Source: Cryobacterium levicorallinum
GTDB taxonomy: Bacteria > Actinomycetota > Actinomycetes > Actinomycetales > Microbacteriaceae
Reading direction: 5' to 3'
Length of the DNA: 64,000 bases
NCBI RefSeq assembly: GCF_004402405.1
Contig: NZ_SOFE01000004.1
Span: forward strand, 1-64,000
Position numbers and translations under genes: made by a program. The notes beneath the pieces were generated by a model. It saw nothing but the letters and a program-made list of their open reading frames with translations. It was not told the origin of the DNA and did no database searches. Positions within the stretch are counted from its first letter, which is position 1; every line of letters starts with the position of its first letter. Positions 20,893 to 29,713 of this stretch are shown here, piece by piece.

Positions 20893-22866
20893 ATGACGGT
20901 CAACATCGATACCCTCCTCCACGAATCGCGCCGATTCCCACCCACTCCGGAATTTGCAGCGGAGACCGCAGCTACATCGGAACTGTACACCGAAGCACAG
21001 AAGGACCCGGCCGCATTTTGGGCCGATCAGGCACGCAATCTGCTGCACTGGCACAAGCCGTTCACCAAGTCCCTCGACTGGTCCAACCCGCCGTTTGCCA
21101 AGTGGTTTGAAGACGGTGAACTCAACGTCGCGTACAACTGCCTGGACCGTCACGTTCTCGCCGGTAACGGCGACCGCGTCGCCCTCTACTTCGAGGGCGA
21201 GCCCGGCGATTCCCGCAGCTACACCTACGCCGAGCTCACCATCGAGGTCAAAAAAGCCGCCAACGTGCTGCTCGGCCTCGGCGTCAAGGCCGGCGAACGC
21301 GTGGCCATCTACCTCCCGATGATTCCGGAGGCGGTGATTTCGATGCTTGCCGTGGCCCGCATCGGCGCCGTGCACTCGGTCATCTTCGGTGGTTTCAGTG
21401 CCGAAAGCCTGCGCTCGCGCATCGACGATGCCAACGCCGTGCTCGTCATCACGGCCGACGGCGGCTACCGCAAGGGCAAGATCAGCGCCCTGAAGCCGGC
21501 CGTCGACGCTGCCCTCCAGACCAACGACTCCTCGGTGAAGAACGTTCTCGTGGTCAAGCGCACCGGCCAGGACGTGCAGTGGAACGACCGCGACATCTGG
21601 TGGTCCGATGCCATGGAGACCGCCTCTCCCGAGCATGAGGCTGAGGCCTTCCCGGCCGAGAACCCGCTGTTCATTCTGTATACATCGGGTACGACCGGCG
21701 CCCCCAAGGGCATCCTGCACACCAGCGGCGGCTACCTCACGCAGAACGCGTTCACCCACCAGAATGTGTTCGATCTCAAGCCCGAAACGGATGTTTACTG
21801 GTGCACCGCCGACGTCGGCTGGATCACCGGACACAGCTACGTCGTCTACGGCCCCCTCGCCAACGGCGCCACCCAGGTGCTGTACGAAGGCACCCCCGAT
21901 TCTCCGCACACCGGTCGCTGGTGGGAAATTATCGAGAAGTACAAGGTCTCGATTCTGTATACAGCGCCCACGGCCATCCGTACCTTCATGAAGCTCGGCC
22001 GCCAGATTCCGCAGAAGTTCGACCTGTCGAGCCTGCGTGTGCTCGGCTCGGTCGGTGAGCCAATCAACCCCGAAGCCTGGATGTGGTACCGCGAGGTCAT
22101 CGGCAGCAACATCACGCCCATCGTTGACACCTGGTGGCAGACCGAGACCGGATCGATCATGGTCTCGGCCCTCGCTGGTCTCACCGAGACGAAGCCGGGC
22201 GCGGCCCAGGTTCCGGTTCCGGGCATCACCATCGACGTGCTCGACGATGACGGCCTGCACGTTGGCCACGGCAACGGCGGACTCCTCGTGGTCACCCAGC
22301 CCTGGCCCGCCATGCTCCGCGGCATCTGGGGCGACCCGGAGCGTTTCAAGGAGACCTACTGGGACAAGTTCGAGGGAACCACCGGCGCGAAGGACGGCCC
22401 GCTGTACTTTGCCGGCGATGGTGCCCGCCTCGACCACGACGGTGACATCTGGCTGCTCGGGCGCGTCGACGACGTGATGAACGTCTCGGGGCACCGCCTG
22501 TCGACCGCCGAGATCGAGTCCTCGCTCGTGGCGCACTCGCTCACCGCTGAAGCGGCCGTGGTCGGCGCCGCCGACGAAACGACCGGTCAGGCCGTCGTCG
22601 CGTTCGTGGTGATCAAGTTCAGTCAGGCCGAAATCGCCTCGCACGAAGACATCGTGGGCATTCTGCGCAAGCACGTCGCCCAGCAAATCGGTGCGATCGC
22701 CCGCCCGCGCGACATCTACATCGTCGACGAGTTGCCGAAAACCCGCTCCGGCAAAATCATGCGCCGTCTGCTGCGCGACGCGGCCGAGGGGCGCGACGTC
22801 GGTGATGTCACGACCCTCGCCGACACGATGGTGATGAACACCATAACCTCGCAGATGAAGAAGTAG
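20893..22866 (+). CDS. acsA: Acetyl-CoA synthetase (AMP-forming)
   Basis: 657 aa with full adenylate-forming architecture: ATP-binding loop LYTSGTTGAPKG from Leu262, the WWQTETG motif, the YFAGDGARLDHDG hinge region, and the C-terminal PKTRSGKIMRR in which Lys621 is the residue controlled by acetylation in this family. It activates acetate to acetyl-CoA with ATP. The Shine-Dalgarno is AAAGGAG. Conservation of acs near topA and the Tad locus parallels M. tuberculosis (Rv3644c-Rv3667). It ends 23 bp before a strong terminator. Confidence 0.96.
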   Translation: MTVNIDTLLHESRRFPPTPEFAAETAATSELYTEAQKDPAAFWADQARNLLHWHKPFTKSLDWSNPPFAKWFEDGELNVAYNCLDRHVLAGNGDRVALYFEGEPGDSRSYTYAELTIEVKKAANVLLGLGVKAGERVAIYLPMIPEAVISMLAVARIGAVHSVIFGGFSAESLRSRIDDANAVLVITADGGYRKGKISALKPAVDAALQTNDSSVKNVLVVKRTGQDVQWNDRDIWWSDAMETASPEHEAEAFPAENPLFILYTSGTTGAPKGILHTSGGYLTQNAFTHQNVFDLKPETDVYWCTADVGWITGHSYVVYGPLANGATQVLYEGTPDSPHTGRWWEIIEKYKVSILYTAPTAIRTFMKLGRQIPQKFDLSSLRVLGSVGEPINPEAWMWYREVIGSNITPIVDTWWQTETGSIMVSALAGLTETKPGAAQVPVPGITIDVLDDDGLHVGHGNGGLLVVTQPWPAMLRGIWGDPERFKETYWDKFEGTTGAKDGPLYFAGDGARLDHDGDIWLLGRVDDVMNVSGHRLSTAEIESSLVAHSLTAEAAVVGAADETTGQAVVAFVVIKFSQAEIASHEDIVGILRKHVAQQIGAIARPRDIYIVDELPKTRSGKIMRRLLRDAAEGRDVGDVTTLADTMVMNTITSQMKK

Positions 22867-22889
22867 CCGCGCCAAACTCGCGTTTAACC

Positions 22890-22927
22890 ACTGAGGCCGC
22901 CCCACCAGGGAGCGGCCTCAGTTCTTT
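22890..22927 (+). terminator. Rho-independent terminator of acsA
   Basis: An 11-bp perfect stem (ACTGAGGCCGC / GCGGCCTCAGT) with an 11-nt loop followed by TCTTT, 23 bp after the acsA stop. Confidence 0.85.
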
Positions 22928-22928
22928 G

Positions 22929-23029
22929 CGGTGGCTAATTCAGGAAAACCGGGTCAGCCGTGTGCCAGCACCCCGCGATTGCGGGCCGCGCTGGACGCCG
23001 CCGTCGCATTTTTCCTGAATTCGCCACCG
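22929..23029. repeat. 101-bp inverted-repeat element, copy 1
   Basis: The ends CGGTGGCTAATTCAGGAAAA and TTTTCCTGAATTCGCCACCG match in 19 of 20 inverted positions around a 61-bp GC-rich centre containing ACCCCGCG. A related element with similar ends and the same CCCCGCG core is found at 53861-53951. The size and terminal repeats suggest a MITE or REP-like unit; no target duplication could be confirmed. Confidence 0.55.
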
Positions 23030-23035
23030 CGGGAC

Positions 23036-23062
23036 GGGCATCCGTTTCGAAAGCGGATGCCC
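23036..23062 (-). terminator. Hairpin downstream of ridA
   Basis: GGGCATCCG / CGGATGCCC, a 9-bp stem with a 9-nt loop, 18 bp past the ridA stop. It also contains the frequent GCGGATGC octamer. Candidate terminator; it lacks a clear U tract. Confidence 0.45.
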
Positions 23063-23080
23063 GGCGCGCCGGACACGGAC

Positions 23081-23551
23081 TTATGCGAAGGCGACGACGA
23101 ACTCGATCTCGACCGGAGCATCGAGCGGCAGCACCGCAACACCCACGGCGGAGCGGGCGTGACGCCCGATGTCGCCGAAGATCTCGACCAGAACGTTCGA
23201 GGCACCGTTGACCACGGCCGGTTGGCCGGTGAATGCGGGATCGGAGGCGACGAAGCCGGTGACCTTGACCACCTGGGTGATGCGGTCAAGTGAACCGATC
23301 ACGCTCTTGATGGCGGCGAGGCCGTTGAGTGCGCAGGTGCGGGCATACTCCTGAGCATCAGCCGCTGGGATCAGGCCGTGGCCGTCGCCGACCTTGCCGG
23401 CAGCGGGCAGCGCGCCAGAAACCATCGGCAGCTGGCCGGCGGTGTAGACGAAACCGTTGCTGATCACGGCGGGTACGTAGGCGGCGACCGGCGGCACGAC
23501 GCTGGGCAGTTCAAGGCCCAGTTCGGCCAGGCGTGCTTCGATCTTCGACAC
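23081..23551 (-). CDS. RidA/YjgF-family protein
   Basis: 156 aa from GTG 23551, supported by AAGGAAGGGG about nine bases upstream. It has the RidA-like pattern with VYTAGQLPM near 40, a run containing ARTCALNGLAAIKSVIGSLDRI, and C-terminal ARSAVGVAVLPLDAPVEIEFVVAFA in which the RSAVGVxxLPxxxxVEIE signature is conserved. The length and the HGLIPAADAQEYA insertion place it nearer the longer YjgF/Rid subgroup than classical RidA (about 128 aa), so imine deaminase activity is possible but unproven. The DUF4177 gene lies 2 bp upstream. Confidence 0.85.
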   Translation of the reverse strand: MSKIEARLAELGLELPSVVPPVAAYVPAVISNGFVYTAGQLPMVSGALPAAGKVGDGHGLIPAADAQEYARTCALNGLAAIKSVIGSLDRITQVVKVTGFVASDPAFTGQPAVVNGASNVLVEIFGDIGRHARSAVGVAVLPLDAPVEIEFVVAFA

Positions 23552-23553
23552 GA

Positions 23554-23721
23554 CTATGCCCCTTCCTTGGCGGCGAGGGGGCGTTTCAGGTAGGCAACGA
23601 GGCCACCTTCTGGACCGGGTACGACCTGCACGAGTTCCCACCCGTCAGAGCCCCAGTTGTTCAGAATGGCGGCCGTGTTGTGGATCATCAACGGCGTTGT
23701 GAGGTACTCCCAGGCGGGCAT
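23554..23721 (-). CDS. Small DUF4177-like protein (55 aa)
   Basis: Minus-strand frame starting ATG 23721 with AGGAG five bases upstream. It reads MPAWEYLTTPLMIHNTAAIL, continues through NNWGSDGWELVQVVPGPEGG and ends YLKRPLAAKEGA. The W-E-Y...N-x-W-G-x-x-G-W-E-L-V-x-V pattern is that of DUF4177 proteins. It ends 2 bp before the ridA start, so the two form an operon. Function unknown. Confidence 0.85.
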   Translation of the reverse strand: MPAWEYLTTPLMIHNTAAILNNWGSDGWELVQVVPGPEGGLVAYLKRPLAAKEGA

Positions 23722-23771
23722 GTGACTCCTATTGAGGCGGGCTTTCAGATTTGTCGCTTACGCTCAAGTCT

Positions 23772-26369
23772 ATGTCTGCCAAAAATCGAACCGTGAGCGG
23801 GGCTCTGGGGGGTCTCCTGGGTCTCGTCGGGATGAGTGCCGTCGCCGGCATTCTCGTGACCGCCGCCGTCGCCCCAGCCGTTGCCCTGTCCGGCATGGCC
23901 GCCACGAACACCATCAACGTGTTCGACAGCCTGCCCGAGTACCTCTCCATAGATCGGCTCTCCCAGAAGAGCAACATCTACGCGTCGACCGACGCCGCGG
24001 ACCCGGTGGGTAGCCGCGTACTCCTCGCCTCGTTCTACGAGCAGAACCGAGTCGATGTGGCCTCCGACGCGATCAGCCAGTTCGCCAAGGATGCCGCCAT
24101 CGCCGGTGAAGACCCGCGCTTCATGGAGCACGGCGGCGTCGACATTCAGTCCAGCTTCAACGGTGCCGTGCAGACCTTCGCCGGCGGTGAAACCCGCGGT
24201 GGCTCGTCGATCACGCAGCAGTACGTGAAGAACGTGCTCATTCAAAAGTGCGAGGTGATGCCCGACGCCGACGAGGCCGACGCCTGCTATTCCGATGCCA
24301 CCAAGCCGACCGCTGACCGCAAGCTGCGCGAAATGCGTTTGGCCATCGGCATCGAGAAGAAGTACGAAAAAGAAGACATTCTTCGCGGCTATCTCAACAT
24401 TGCCGGGTATGGCGGATCGGTCTACGGCATCGAAGCCGCTGCCAACTACTATTTCAACACCACCGCGGCCCTGCTCACCCTTCCGCAGGCGGCCAGTCTG
24501 GTGGCGATCGTGAACAACCCGGTCAAGTTTCAGCTCGACCGCCCCGACAGCGAAACCAACGGGGCGGCAAACGGCTACGCCGACAATAAGTTTCGTCGCG
24601 ACTACATCCTGGGCGAGATGCTCAAATACGACAAGATCGCCCAGGCCGACTACGACGCCGCTGTGGCAGCACCGGTCGAGCCTGTCATCACCGTTCCGAG
24701 CACCGGATGCCAGACGGCCGGAGGCAGCGCCTACTTCTGTGATTACGTCACCAAGATTCTGAAGTCCGATCCCACCTTCGGAGCGGATGCTGAAACGCGC
24801 CTCGAGAACTTCAAGCGCGGCGGATTCGACGTGTACACCACGCTCGACCTCGAACTGCAGGTTACCGCCGAAAATTCGCTAAATAAGTACGTCCCCAAGT
24901 CGTATCCCGGCTGGGACGTTGGCGGGGTCGTTTCGAGCGTCAGGGTTGGTACCGGTGAGGTGCTCGCCATGGCGCAAAACAAGGACTACAGCCAGGCTGA
25001 GCAGCCTGCCGGCAGCAACTTCACCAGCATCAACTACAACACGGACTACGCCACGGGCGGTTCCGGAGGCTTTCAGCCCGGTTCAACCTACAAGGTCTTC
25101 ACGCTGGCCGAGTGGCTGAAGGAGGGGCACGCCCTCACCGAACGGGTTGACTCACGAGTCAAGTCGGACTGGGGCACGTTCCAGGACAGCTGCCTCGGCC
25201 CGCAGAGTTACGGCACGAAGTTCAGCCCGCGCAATGACGGTGGCGAGGGTGGCCCGAATGAATCGGCGCTGCACTCGACCACCCGGTCGATCAACACCGG
25301 CTTCATCGGTATGGCCAAGGAGCTGGACCTGTGCGGCATCAAGAACACGGCTGAGGCTTTCGACGTGCACGCAGCCGACGGCGGCCTTCTCGGTCAGAAC
25401 GCGTCTTCGGTGATCGGCACGAACTACGTCGCCCCGCTCACGATGGCTGTCGCGTTCGCTGGCATTGCCAACAACGGCATGACCTGCACCCCGATCGTCA
25501 TCTCCAAGATGGTCAGCTCCGACGGTACCGAGCTGCCGATCCCCCAGACGAAGTGCACGCAGTCCGTTGAACCCGCGGTCGCTGCTGGAATGCAATACGC
25601 CATGGCGACCACGACAATCGGCGGAGGAACAGCGGCCGCCTCTGGATCGCGCACGTCACCCCGGGTTCCGATCATCGGTAAGACCGGAACCACCGACTCC
25701 GCCAAGGACACCTGGATGAGCGGTGCCAGCAGTAAGGTTGCCACCGTCGTCGGGGTGGTCAACGTGAGCGGCGATTACAAGAATCAGCGCTTTACCACGC
25801 TCAACGGCCTCAGTGCGCAATATATCCGCCACTACGTATGGCCCGAAGTCATGAGTGTCGCCAACGCCAGGTACGGCGGAGATGCCTTTCCGGAGGCCTC
25901 GTCCAGCGTGATCAACGCGGTGTCTGTTCCGGTACCCGACGTGCGCGGCAAGTCGATGTCCGACGCCAAATCCGCCATCGAAGCCTCCGGCTTCCTGTTC
26001 GTCGACGGCGGCGTGACCAGCTCCGAGATGCCGGCCGGCACCGTGGCCAACACCGACCCGGCCGGCGGGTCCTCCTCGAGTCGAGGTTCCAGCATCACGG
26101 CTTACTCGAGTGATGGCACCGGCGTCACCATTCCGTCCGTCATCGGCAAGAGTGAAGCGGATGCCCGCAGCACGCTCACCGCCGCTCCCTACGGTTTCAC
26201 GGTGGCCAAGCTCGAACAGGCCACGACGGACAAGGCCCAGGACGGCAAGGTTGTCGCCGTGCAGCCCGGCGAAGGAACGGCCAGTCGCCCCGGCGACGCC
26301 GTGACGATTGTCATCGGAAAATACACGGCCCCTAAAGCGGACGCCAGCACCGACAAGAAGAACGAATGA
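23772..26369 (+). CDS. Bifunctional class A penicillin-binding protein with PASTA domains
   Basis: 865 aa from ATG 23772 (TTG 23751 possible). An N-terminal membrane anchor (LGGLLGLVGMSAVAGILVTA) precedes a GT51 glycosyltransferase domain with EDPRFMEHGGVD and GGSSITQQYVKN. The transpeptidase domain has the catalytic serine Ser438 in STYK, then SIN at about 506 and the KTG box at 637-639. Two PASTA domains fill about 720-850 (VPDVRGKSMSDA and IPSVIGKSEADA). It polymerises and cross-links peptidoglycan on the outer face of the membrane. Its stop overlaps the next gene by four bases. Confidence 0.94.
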   Translation: MSAKNRTVSGALGGLLGLVGMSAVAGILVTAAVAPAVALSGMAATNTINVFDSLPEYLSIDRLSQKSNIYASTDAADPVGSRVLLASFYEQNRVDVASDAISQFAKDAAIAGEDPRFMEHGGVDIQSSFNGAVQTFAGGETRGGSSITQQYVKNVLIQKCEVMPDADEADACYSDATKPTADRKLREMRLAIGIEKKYEKEDILRGYLNIAGYGGSVYGIEAAANYYFNTTAALLTLPQAASLVAIVNNPVKFQLDRPDSETNGAANGYADNKFRRDYILGEMLKYDKIAQADYDAAVAAPVEPVITVPSTGCQTAGGSAYFCDYVTKILKSDPTFGADAETRLENFKRGGFDVYTTLDLELQVTAENSLNKYVPKSYPGWDVGGVVSSVRVGTGEVLAMAQNKDYSQAEQPAGSNFTSINYNTDYATGGSGGFQPGSTYKVFTLAEWLKEGHALTERVDSRVKSDWGTFQDSCLGPQSYGTKFSPRNDGGEGGPNESALHSTTRSINTGFIGMAKELDLCGIKNTAEAFDVHAADGGLLGQNASSVIGTNYVAPLTMAVAFAGIANNGMTCTPIVISKMVSSDGTELPIPQTKCTQSVEPAVAAGMQYAMATTTIGGGTAAASGSRTSPRVPIIGKTGTTDSAKDTWMSGASSKVATVVGVVNVSGDYKNQRFTTLNGLSAQYIRHYVWPEVMSVANARYGGDAFPEASSSVINAVSVPVPDVRGKSMSDAKSAIEASGFLFVDGGVTSSEMPAGTVANTDPAGGSSSSRGSSITAYSSDGTGVTIPSVIGKSEADARSTLTAAPYGFTVAKLEQATTDKAQDGKVVAVQPGEGTASRPGDAVTIVIGKYTAPKADASTDKKNE

Positions 26370-27358
26370 CCGCGGCTCGTGGCCTCGGCGGTGGTGGCCG
26401 TCTCGTCGGCACTTCCCTCGTCGCTGCTGGCGCGGTCGGCCTCGCCGCCTTCGCCTGGGGGGCATTGGTCGAGCGCACCCGGTTCACGCTGCGTGAGGTG
26501 AGCGTTCCGGTGCTCGCACCGGGGTCAGCGCCCATTCGGGTGCTGCATCTCTCCGACCTGCACATGGCCCCGTGGCAGAAAAACAAGCAGGAGTGGGTGC
26601 GCAGCCTCGCCACACTAAAGCCTGATCTTGTCGTCGACACCGGCGACAACCTCGGGCATGAAAACGGTGTCACCGGCATCGAATATGCCCTGGCACCGTT
26701 CCGAGGCATCCCCGGGGTGTTCGTCAACGGTTCCAACGACTATGTCGGGCCACAGCTGAAAAACCCGTTCACCTATTTCGGCGGCCCCTCCAGCCGCCGC
26801 ACCGTGCGGCGCGAGGAACTCGACACCGATGCCCTACGCCGAGTGTTTGCCGATCTCGGCTGGACCGACATCAACAATGCCGCCGAATCGCTCGACCTGA
26901 ACGGCACGCACGTAGAGTTCTTCGGCGTCGACGACCCGCACATCGGGCGCGACCGGCTCGACCTGATCACCCGTGCGATCGATGACCTGCGGGCCAACGA
27001 TCCCCTCGGTGACGACGTCTGGCCCGATCCGGAGGAAGCCGCGGCTCCGCGCTCCACGCTGACCATCGGCGTCGCCCACGCGCCGTACCAGCGGGTGTTG
27101 AACTCGTTCGTGAATCACGGCGCCCAGCTGATTCTGGCCGGGCACACCCACGGCGGGCAGGTCTGCGTGCCCGGTTTCGGCGCGCTGGTAACCAACTGTG
27201 ACATTCCCCGCCGCCAGGTGAAGGGCCTGAGCACCTGGAACCACGGACTGCGCACCGCCTTTCTGAATGTCTCGGCCGGCCTCGGCACCTCGATCTACGC
27301 TCCAGTTCGATTCGCTTGCCCGCCCGAGGCAACCCTGCTGACCCTTTGCGCTGGATAA
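26366..27358 (+). CDS. Membrane-anchored metallophosphoesterase
   Basis: A 330-aa protein with a hydrophobic N-terminal segment (TSLVAAGAVGLAAFAWGAL), then the calcineurin-like metal motifs LSDLHMAP, DTGDNLGHE, NGSNDY (Asn-Asp in place of the usual GNHD), and LAGHTHGGQVCVPGFG. The GNHD change to GSND is typical of the YkuE-like/actinobacterial branch. Substrate unknown; the translational coupling (ATGA) to the PBP suggests a cell-envelope role. Confidence 0.88.
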   Translation: MTAARGLGGGGRLVGTSLVAAGAVGLAAFAWGALVERTRFTLREVSVPVLAPGSAPIRVLHLSDLHMAPWQKNKQEWVRSLATLKPDLVVDTGDNLGHENGVTGIEYALAPFRGIPGVFVNGSNDYVGPQLKNPFTYFGGPSSRRTVRREELDTDALRRVFADLGWTDINNAAESLDLNGTHVEFFGVDDPHIGRDRLDLITRAIDDLRANDPLGDDVWPDPEEAAAPRSTLTIGVAHAPYQRVLNSFVNHGAQLILAGHTHGGQVCVPGFGALVTNCDIPRRQVKGLSTWNHGLRTAFLNVSAGLGTSIYAPVRFACPPEATLLTLCAG

Positions 27359-27435
27359 GGCCTACCGCCCACCTGCTCGCTCAATTCGTCAGGACGGCCT
27401 CGGAGCGCCTATACTGATCTAGGCTCAAGGGCCAT

Positions 27436-27509
27436 CGGGGTATGGCGCAGCTTGGTAGCGCGCGTCGTTCGGGACGACGAGGTCGCAGGTTCAAATCCTG
27501 TTACCCCGA
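27436..27509 (+). tRNA. tRNA-Pro(CGG)
   Basis: A 74-nt cloverleaf: acceptor CGGGGTA / TACCCCG plus discriminator A, D arm GCGCAGCTTGGTAGCGC, anticodon loop TTCGGGA giving CGG, T arm GGTTCAAATCC. It reads CCG proline codons. The CCA is not encoded. Confidence 0.95.
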
Positions 27510-27531
27510 CAGTAGTAAAGCACAACGACGC

Positions 27532-27568
27532 AACAGAACCCCCACTCCAGGCGAGTGGGGGTTCTGTT
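27532..27568 (+). terminator. Strong terminator after tRNA-Pro
   Basis: A perfect 16-bp stem (AACAGAACCCCCACTC / GAGTGGGGGTTCTGTT) with a CAGGC loop, 22 bp after the tRNA. It ends 12 bp before the exporter start codon. Confidence 0.9.
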
Positions 27569-27580
27569 GTAGGGTCTTCT

Positions 27581-29065
27581 GTGACGTCTACGCCCGCTCC
27601 CCCCACAGCTCCGATCGTTTCCCGCCGGGCCTGGCAATCCCTGATCGTGCTGCTGGCGGGCATGTTCATGGCGCTGCTCGACACGACCATAGTGAACGTG
27701 GCGCTGCCGAGCATTCGCACGAGCCTCGATGCGTCGGAAGCGACGCTGTCGTGGATAATCTCCGGCTACGCCCTCGCCTTCGGCCTCGCGCTCATCCCGG
27801 CCGGTCGCGTCGGCGACCGTTACGGCCACAAATGGGTGTTCTTCAGCGGACTCGCGCTGTTCACGGTCGCGAGCCTCGCCTGCGGCCTCGCCCAGAATGA
27901 CCTGCAGCTGATCATCGCCCGCGTGATTCAGGGACTGGCCGGCGGTATGTTCGTGCCGGCCGTGACCGCCGTCATCCAGCTGATGTTCCCGGCCAGCGCG
28001 CGCGGCAAGGCCTACGCCATCATGGGATCGGTCATTGGCGTCTCCACCGCGCTCGGCCCGATCGTCGGCGGTATCATCATCGAGGCCTTCGGCGTAGAGA
28101 ACGGTTGGCGCCTGGTGTTCTGGGTGAATCTGCCGATCGGTATTCTCGCGCTCGGAGCCACCGTGTTTTTGCTGCCCGGCGGTGCAGCGCTGCCCAAGGC
28201 CGCACCGACGTTGCGGGCCGGTATCGATTGGCTCGGCCTTGTGCTCGTCTCGGCGGGCCTCGTTGCCCTGCTGGTGCCGTTGATCGAGGGCGAAGATCAG
28301 GGTTGGCCGCTCTGGACCTTTGGCACCCTCGCGGTCGGGGTGCTGCTCGTCGTCGCGTTCGGCGTCTGGGAAGTCGTCGTCGCCAAGCGAAACGGCAGCC
28401 CGCTCGTGCCGCCGCACCTGTTCTCCCACCCGGCATTCACCGGCGGTGTCATTCTCGCGCTCGTTTATTTCGCAGCTTTCACGAGCATCTTCTTCACCAT
28501 CTCGATTCTGTGGCAGGCCGGCCTCGGGCACAGCGCGCTCGAGTCAGGGCTCGTCTCCATTCCGTTCGCGATCGGAACCATTCTGGGGGCGTCGCAGAGT
28601 GACCGCCTGGCCAAGCGTCTCGGGCGTACCGTGCTCGTGGTGGGCGTCGCCTTCGTCACGATCGGCCTGATCTGGATCTGGCTGGTCATGCTCGTGGTGA
28701 CACCGGGCGAGCTGACCAACTGGCACCTGCTGCCGCCCCTGTTCATCGCGGGCCTCGGCAGCGGATTCTTCATCGCCCCGAATGTGTCCTTCATCGTCGC
28801 AACCGTCGACCGTTCCGAAGCCGGCGGCGCGAGCGGTGTGGTCGGCGTCATGCAGCGCGTCGGAAGCGCGGTCGGTATCGCCGTCATCGGCAGCGTGTTC
28901 TTCGGCACCCTCACCGTGACCGGCCCGGGAGCGGATGCCGTGGCCAGCGCCTTCACGCACAGCGCCACCATGGCGATGGCGGTCAGTGCCGGGTTCGCCA
29001 TTCTCGCGCTCGTGCTCGTCTTCGCGCTGCCGAAACGCCTGGCCGCTGGTGCTCCGGCCAGCTAG
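27581..29065 (+). CDS. MFS exporter, DHA2/EmrB-QacA type
   Basis: 494 aa from GTG 27581; the longer frame to 27452 runs through the tRNA and terminator and is not real. About 14 membrane segments. The first helix ends with the DHA2 motif LLAGMFMALLDTTIVNVALPSI; the GRVGDRYGHK loop between helices 2 and 3 is motif A, and GPIVGGIIIE in helix 5 is motif C of drug-proton antiporters. It probably exports toxic compounds. There is almost no space for a promoter between the tRNA terminator and the start codon. Confidence 0.9.
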   Translation: MTSTPAPPTAPIVSRRAWQSLIVLLAGMFMALLDTTIVNVALPSIRTSLDASEATLSWIISGYALAFGLALIPAGRVGDRYGHKWVFFSGLALFTVASLACGLAQNDLQLIIARVIQGLAGGMFVPAVTAVIQLMFPASARGKAYAIMGSVIGVSTALGPIVGGIIIEAFGVENGWRLVFWVNLPIGILALGATVFLLPGGAALPKAAPTLRAGIDWLGLVLVSAGLVALLVPLIEGEDQGWPLWTFGTLAVGVLLVVAFGVWEVVVAKRNGSPLVPPHLFSHPAFTGGVILALVYFAAFTSIFFTISILWQAGLGHSALESGLVSIPFAIGTILGASQSDRLAKRLGRTVLVVGVAFVTIGLIWIWLVMLVVTPGELTNWHLLPPLFIAGLGSGFFIAPNVSFIVATVDRSEAGGASGVVGVMQRVGSAVGIAVIGSVFFGTLTVTGPGADAVASAFTHSATMAMAVSAGFAILALVLVFALPKRLAAGAPAS

Positions 29066-29513
29066 CCGATGCGGGTGAGTGCGGTGAACGTCATGGTGGC
29101 ACTCGAACCGTTCCGACAGGTCTGATAAAGCAGGTCGAACCCGCGCGGCACGTTGTCGGCGGTGTCGGTAGCGACATTCAGCACGGCGGTGACCGGCCCG
29201 ACGCGAAAGGCGCCGCTGGCCGCCCCGGTCAGGGTGATCGTGCTGCCCTCCCTCGGAAACTGTGACCCTCCACACGACCAGTGCTCGGCAATCACCGGCA
29301 CGCCGTAGTGCGCGCTGATGTCGACGGCACCCTGGCAGGCGTCGATCTCGTTCTGCCAGCCGGCGTCGGCATCCGTGCGGTTGGCGACGACACTGCCAGG
29401 GCTCGCGGCGAGCCGCCGGCGAGAAGGTCGGGTATTGTCGCGCACCCGGTGAGGCTCACGGCGAGCGTGATGAGCACCAGTCGGTGCAGCGGAACACGCC
29501 TGGCTTTAACCAC
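29062..29513 (-). pseudogene. Small lipoprotein gene broken by a frameshift
   Basis: From GTG 29513 (GAGGA seven bases upstream) the frame encodes a lipoprotein signal LVLITLAVSLTGCATIPDLLAGG. A different frame then takes over with GSVVANRTDADAGWQNEIDACQGA and runs to 29062 with conserved-looking Cys, Trp and Gly. Neither frame alone gives a sensible protein. The switch lies near 29405-29430, in the GC-rich run CTCGCCGGCGGCTCGCCG. Either the gene is inactivated or the base count there is wrong. The intact product would be a roughly 150-aa surface lipoprotein. Its stop overlaps the exporter stop by four bases. Confidence 0.6.
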
Positions 29514-29713
29514 AACAGTCCTCTTCGGGAGGGTCGGCTTGCGGAACGGGGCAGCAGCGCAACGGGAGGTGCGCGGTGGGGTGCCATTCAACATCCACTT
29601 CGCCGACTTCCACAGGCCCCAGCCGGACTAGACCGGGCGTTCACGGCCTGAAATGTAGGGCATAGTGACTAGTCGGCGTGCCGGCTCAAACGGGCCGGCA
29701 ACTTGGAGGTGTC

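Noticed and set aside
20677-22905. 742-codon minus-strand frame
   Set aside because: It is the mirror of acsA on the opposite strand and shows no family motifs; long antisense frames are common at this GC content.
27409-27720. Minus-strand frame containing VTGFEPATSSSRTTRATKLRH
   Set aside because: It is the antisense of tRNA-Pro and its terminator, a well-known spurious translation.
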